64,000 nucleotides of DNA, taken from positions 33,961,721 to 34,025,720 of the forward strand of contig QVOM02000042.1 in the NCBI GenBank assembly GCA_003586115.2, given 5' to 3'. The first letter of the stretch is position 1. Each line of letters opens with the position of its first letter. Shown in pieces: positions 58,344 through 64,000 of this stretch. Position numbers and translations under genes: made by a program. Source of the stretch: Salvator merianae. Its lineage: Eukaryota; Chordata; Lepidosauria; Squamata; Teiidae. The notes below the pieces were generated by a model. That model was given only the letters and a program-made list of their open reading frames with translations, had not been told where the DNA came from and searched no databases.

Positions 58344-58757
58344 ATGGCTGAGCGGCCGGGCCCTCCGCCCGTGGTCATGTGCTCGGGGAATTCCCCCCAG
58401 CGCGTCCTGGTCTCCGTCATCAAAACCACCCCCGTGAAGGCAGCGCGCGGGGGCGGCGGCGGGGGCGACGATCCCACCCGCGTTCCGCCGCCGCCTCCCA
58501 TCCCCACCAGCCCGGGCTTCAGCGACTTCATGGTCTACCCGTGGCGCTGGGGGGAGAACGCGCACAACGTCACCTTCAGCCCGCCGCCTGTCACGCCTCA
58601 GGCAGCTTTCGGCGGAGGACTGGGAAGCGGCGGCGGTGCTGGGGGCGGCGGCGGAAGAAGCACTAGCGGAGCCCGAGGGATCGTCGGGCGCTCGGGCGTG
58701 GAGGAGGAAGACGCGGGCAGCCCGGATAGCGGCAGCGGGGGCAGCGGGCACTTGAGG
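58344..58757 (+). CDS. ZNF367: ZNF367 exon 1
   Basis: 138 codons, donor AGG|GTGAGT. It reads MAERPGPPPVVMC, then SPQRVLVSVIKTTPVK, then IPTSPGFSDFMVYPWRWGEN, the N-terminal conserved block of ZNF367. A Gly/Ser-rich low-complexity stretch and EEEDAGSPDSG before GHLR follow. Human starts eight residues earlier (MIRGFEAP). Here the frame upstream is open but has no ATG, so the ATG at 58344 (AGGATGG context) is taken. Confidence 0.93.
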
Positions 58758-59245
58758 GTGAGTCAGTCCGTCAGCGCCGCCGTCAAAGGGTTGAAAATGG
58801 TGGGGATGGGGGCTGCGCGGAGACGGGAGCCCGCGACGACGGTTGGGGGGGGGACAGGGGGAGGGTGTTTGTTTTTAAAGGCTCTGTGAAAGGAACGGTT
58901 CGAGACTGCCTTCCCCGCCCCCTTCCCTTCCCCCTCTTTGAACAGTTAAGTCACTTCCGCGAGTGATTCACGCTCCCAGTGACGACACCATCTGCGCGCC
59001 AAAATAAAAGCCGATCTCGTTTTCGTTCGCCGTTGTGAGAGGTGTCAGTTGTGCCCCCGGCCCGACGACCTCCCCTGCTGGTCAAACCGTTAGGGAGAGG
59101 GAGCCAGGCAGCTAGCTAGCCATGCTGCGTGGCGCTAGTGGTTCTCTTCTCTCCGGCCAGAGAGACTCGCGCGCACCCGCCCCACTGGCATCCGAGGCAG
59201 AGTCGGGCTGCACAAAGGACTACGCCCACGCTTATGCTCCGTGTG

Positions 59246-59596
59246 TGCGTTCATACCTAAGTTTTAATGAGCTGCAGTCCACTTTTCAGAGTGAGAGAGC
59301 ACATCAGCAAAAGTGATCAGCAGTTTTCTTTCAGCATTGTCTAAGGCTTCATCCAGGCGTCACTTACTTACTTTACTGTATTTGGGTATTCCTGAATAAA
59401 GCACAGATATTCCAGAATATCCATGTTTTATTCTGGAATATCCAAATATAGCAGAACAAGTAAGCGATGTCTGGACGCAGCCTCTCAGAAAATCCATTTT
59501 TGGGTTAGAGGATGGGGAAAGAAAATGACTAGTCACTTGGCAGTCTCTCACTCTGAAAGAGGACTGAAGCTGGATTAAAACTTAGGTGTGAATGCA
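59246..59596. mobile_element. Foldback DNA element, family D (outer)
   Basis: The left arm GCGTTCATACCTAAGTTTTA and the right arm TTAAAACTTAGGTGTGAATG are complementary at all but a few positions. The pairing continues through TTTCAGAGTGAGAGA / TCTCACTCTGAAAG. Arms are about 90 bp each, separated by an unrelated foldback insertion. Confidence 0.7.
59345..59482. mobile_element. Foldback DNA element nested inside the family D element
   Basis: Ends GGCTTCATCCAGGCGTCACT and AGCGATGTCTGGACGCAGCC mirror each other. The centre holds TTCCAGAATATCCATG / TTCTGGAATATCC. Being inside, it inserted after the outer element. Confidence 0.7.
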
Positions 59597-60030
59597 GTGT
59601 AAATGTTTTAAAATGAAAGGGAATTTGGCTGGTGCGGCCTGGTATTGAAAGTTACTCTTTCTCTGAAATTTCCCTGTAAGGCACATATCTGCAAAGGTAG
59701 TCATCAACCCAATTTGCAGCCTGGGGGAAAGTAACACTTCTAAACAATCCTCCATGGTGATGATATTTTGTGTACCCATTATATGTTGAGAATCTGGCTG
59801 CTTTTTTGTGGTATCCCATTACCACTGCAGCAGCCATTCCCTGCCTTGACAGATTTAAATTAGGATGCTAAGTCCCCTTTTTTGGGGTTAGGGGGGGTTA
59901 CGTCAAGCACCTGTCTAGGAACACATACAACATTTTCAGTCGCTTCTGAGTTCTTTTGCAATATTTTAATCTACTGTAGAAGGTCCTGCTAACCATCCCT
60001 GTTTTGATCATGACCTATTAAATTTACTAG

Positions 60031-60181
60031 GATGGGATCAGACGAGGCCGACCAAGAGCAGACACCGTTCGAGATCTAATAAGTGAGGGTGAGCACTCTT
60101 CTAGCAGGATTCGCTGTAGTGTTTGTAACAGAGTTTTCCCACGAGAGAAGTCTTTACAAGCCCATAAAAGGACTCACACTG
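60031..60181 (+). CDS. ZNF367: ZNF367 exon 2 (first zinc finger)
   Basis: A 151-nt exon, acceptor TTACTAG and donor G|GTAAGT. It reads DGIRRGRPRADTVRDLISEG, then the C2H2 finger CSVCNRVFPREKSLQAHKRT with the closing His and the linker HTG. Spacing is Cys-2-Cys-12-His-3-His, a regular finger. IRRGRPRADTVRDLI is specific to ZNF367. Confidence 0.96.
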
Positions 60182-60566
60182 GTAAGTAAAACAATGAAGC
60201 CAAGCATGGATTTTCCAATAAGCTTGTCACTAAAATAATTGAAAATTGTGATAACTCAGGAATTTTATAGCAATGCAAGAGTTAGTTGTTACAGTACAGA
60301 AGCTGCTTTATACTTCCAAGTTGGTTATTAATAATTCAGGGAATATAGACTAGGAAATTATATCTAGTGAAGTTGAAATTCAGTAGTTGGATGAAATTAT
60401 ACACTAACCATCTAATAAATGCCTTATTTTTGCAGCTTCTTTTGAGGAGCAGATACATTTTATTGGGGCAGAGCTCAAAAAAAGTCCCCTAAATTATGTA
60501 TATGTTCAGTATTTTCTTGTGAGCTGTTGCTACTCTCTGCTTAATATTGCTTAAGTTAGTAACTTT
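60182..60566. other. ZNF367 intron 2, first part
   Basis: Non-coding with no recognised feature. Confidence 0.5.
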
Positions 60567-61003
60567 GGGCCTGTTCACACTTTTTATCGGTGAGTGTGCA
60601 GACTCTCAGTAGTGAAGTGCATCCACACTATGTGGAAGCCCTCGTGATCAGGAGTGGGCTACAGCTGCTTCTGACTGCTACTTACTGTGGAGCATGAAAT
60701 CGTGTTCCACAGCTGTACTGGGAACAGCTGCACTACTCCCAGTACACAGCATTTGCACAGAAGGCTGTGCAAACGCTGTGTGGTGTGGCTCTGCAGTCAC
60801 GCCATGTCCCCAGTCACCATGGCAGTGGCCGGATGTTTCCCCAGCCACTGTCATGATGCGGGCGGTCAGCATTGCACTGTGAGTGCTGGAAGCCCATTGC
60901 CGGGATGTTCCAGCCCTCATGATGCAAATAGCTTTCGTACGAGGTCTGCTGCATCTTGGAATGTTACTTGCGAATATTCCAACATAGAAAGTGTGGAAAG
61001 GCC
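60567..61003 (+). mobile_element. Non-autonomous DNA element, family B copy 2
   Basis: Ends GGGCCTGTTCACAC and GTGTGGAAAGGCC are inverted. Inside lie CCTCGTGATCAGGAG, TGTTCCACAGCTGTAC and CACCATGGCAGTGGCC blocks shared with copies 1 and 3. About 437 bp, no transposase. Confidence 0.65.
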
Positions 61004-62914
<1,911 letters not shown>

Positions 62915-63323
62915 GGGCCTATTTGCACTAGCAAGTGTCCAAGACACTCCTTACAAATTGCTTCCACACTCTGTGGAGGTCCTCGTGATTAGGAGAAGCA
63001 ATATGCACAACTAGCTGTGGAGCACAAATTAGTGCTCCACAGCTTTACCAGGAGCTAATGGTCAGCTCCCTGTCAAGTGCATTCACACCCATTTCTGGCT
63101 GCAAATACATGGCTGCGCTGCACTTGGTGACTGTGCCTGTGCAATTGCATGAGCACACCTGCATGCTGTGCAGTGCTGCCGGTTGCCATGGCAGCAGCCA
63201 GACACTTCCCGACCACTGTTATGGTAAGGATCAATTAGTATCCTGCTAATGGTAAGGACTACGGCCACGCAGTTCAGATGGTGTCCATGCTATGTGGTCC
63301 ATACCACCATGCGAAAACACCCC
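62915..63323 (+). mobile_element. Non-autonomous DNA element, family B copy 3
   Basis: Starts GGGCCTATTTGCACTAGC and ends TGCGAAAACACCCC. Shares CCTCGTGATTAGGAG, AGTGCTCCACAGCT and GGTTGCCATGGCAGCAGCC with the copies at 60567 and 55340. Confidence 0.6.
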
Positions 63324-63656
63324 TCTTCTAAATGAGAATTGGGTTATGCTTGAGTAAGCATTTAATTGCAGTTCTTGGAGTTTAGGACTGCACTATAGGA
63401 GTTTTGTTGCAGGGAAGGCTATGAGTAGGCATGCCCAAAGAAGGAGGCAGGAATATGTGTGGTAGACTAAATATTATATGTTGGCCAGAACTTTATAAGT
63501 GTGAGGCTTATTACTCTCTAATTTGCAAAATTAAAAATATGCAATAAGAATTTGTTACATTTTCTGAACCTAATAGTATTCAAGTTCTAAACATAGAAAA
63601 GATAACATAATGGCTTTGTGTTTACAAACTGAGTAATTCTCCCATTTTTTAATAAG
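63324..63656. other. ZNF367 intron 3, last part
   Basis: AT-rich intron leading to the acceptor of exon 4. Nothing else seen. Confidence 0.5.
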
Positions 63657-63795
63657 GATGCATAAGCAGATTTACCCATGCAAACCGGCATTGCCCCAAA
63701 CATCCTTATGCAAAACTGAAAAGAGAAGAACCAACCGACAGACTGAATAAAAAACAGACTGCAGACAACAAAGCCGTTGCTGAATGGTTGGCAAA
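63657..63795 (+). CDS. ZNF367: ZNF367 exon 4
   Basis: A 139-nt exon, acceptor TTTAATAAG and donor AA|GTAAGT. It completes Gly with exon 3 and reads CISRFTHANRHCPKHPYAKL, then KREEPTDRLN, then AVAEWLAK. FTHANRHCPKH finishes the atypical third finger. Human has CLSRFTHANRHCPKHPYARL (from memory). The exon ends with two bases carried to the next exon, beyond the window. Confidence 0.95.
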
Positions 63796-64000
63796 GTAAG
63801 TGCTATCATAAATGTAGCATTGATGATTGAGTAATTTGTTACATTTTGGCAAAGTACTTTGTCATCTTGACTATCATGCAGTGTGAAATCATCTAAATTT
63901 ACCAAGTAAAAATACAGATTTAAAATAATTGATTTAAGGTTTTGAATTTTGAACTCCCAGTTATGTATATATTATGCTGACAGGCCATCTTGTGGACTGT

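Larger units (their letters stand above)
57690..59230. promoter_or_regulatory. ZNF367: CpG island and promoter of ZNF367
   Basis: GC- and CpG-rich zone around the first exon. It carries four CCAAT boxes in either orientation (57756-57760, 57879-57883, 57980-57984, 58030-58034), a CCGCCC box near 58037-58042, and two E2F-like sites at 58044-58066. There is no TATA box. This is the layout of cell-cycle-regulated promoters. Confidence 0.75.
58758..60030. other. ZNF367 intron 1
   Basis: Begins in the CpG island and contains the nested foldback elements at 59246-59596. The remainder is unremarkable. Confidence 0.6.

Noticed and set aside
58266..58751. 161-codon minus-strand frame opposite ZNF367 exon 1
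   Set aside because: Low-complexity Ala/Arg/Gly complement of a real exon; a shadow frame.

Overview
This is vertebrate nuclear DNA: split genes with GT-AG introns, CpG-island promoters and dense retrotransposon fossils. Two Bov-B (RTE) LINEs, tRNA-derived SINEs resembling the Sauria type, and CR1, L2 and Tc1 relics point to a squamate reptile (lizard or snake). I cannot name the species.

Three genes are recognised, in the order known from the human 9q22 region (recalled, not searched). (1) CDC14B, plus strand: only the last two coding exons (8259-8375 and 13334-13373) and a long 3' UTR ending near 17.5 kb. (2) HABP4 (Ki-1/57), minus strand: complete, eight coding exons between 50075 and 19241. 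They join in frame to 1170 nt (389 residues plus stop). (3) ZNF367, plus strand: start codon at 58344 and four coding exons to 63795; the C-terminal exon(s) lie beyond the window. CDC14B and HABP4 converge tail to tail with candidate poly(A) signals about 260 bp apart. HABP4 and ZNF367 are divergent, about 8 kb apart, each with a CpG island and several CCAAT boxes. ZNF367 also has two E2F-like sites.

Most of the rest is mobile-element material. A near-complete CR1 LINE (25261-29935, minus strand, same sense as HABP4) fills much of HABP4 intron 5. It has an open ORF1, an ORF2 broken by about four frameshifts, and a duplicated 5' segment. A Bov-B copy in the CDC14B intron (3350-7340) is split by a Tc1-like transposon (4699-6230). 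A second Bov-B lies at about 51610-54130. Several families of palindromic, non-autonomous DNA elements are scattered throughout, some nested.

No undescribed multi-gene system was seen. The points most worth a second look are the protein-like reading frames in the HABP4 3' UTR, the CR1 5' tandem unit and altered ORF1 esterase motif, the foldback families, and the promoter site clusters. All family and homology calls were made by eye from remembered sequences.
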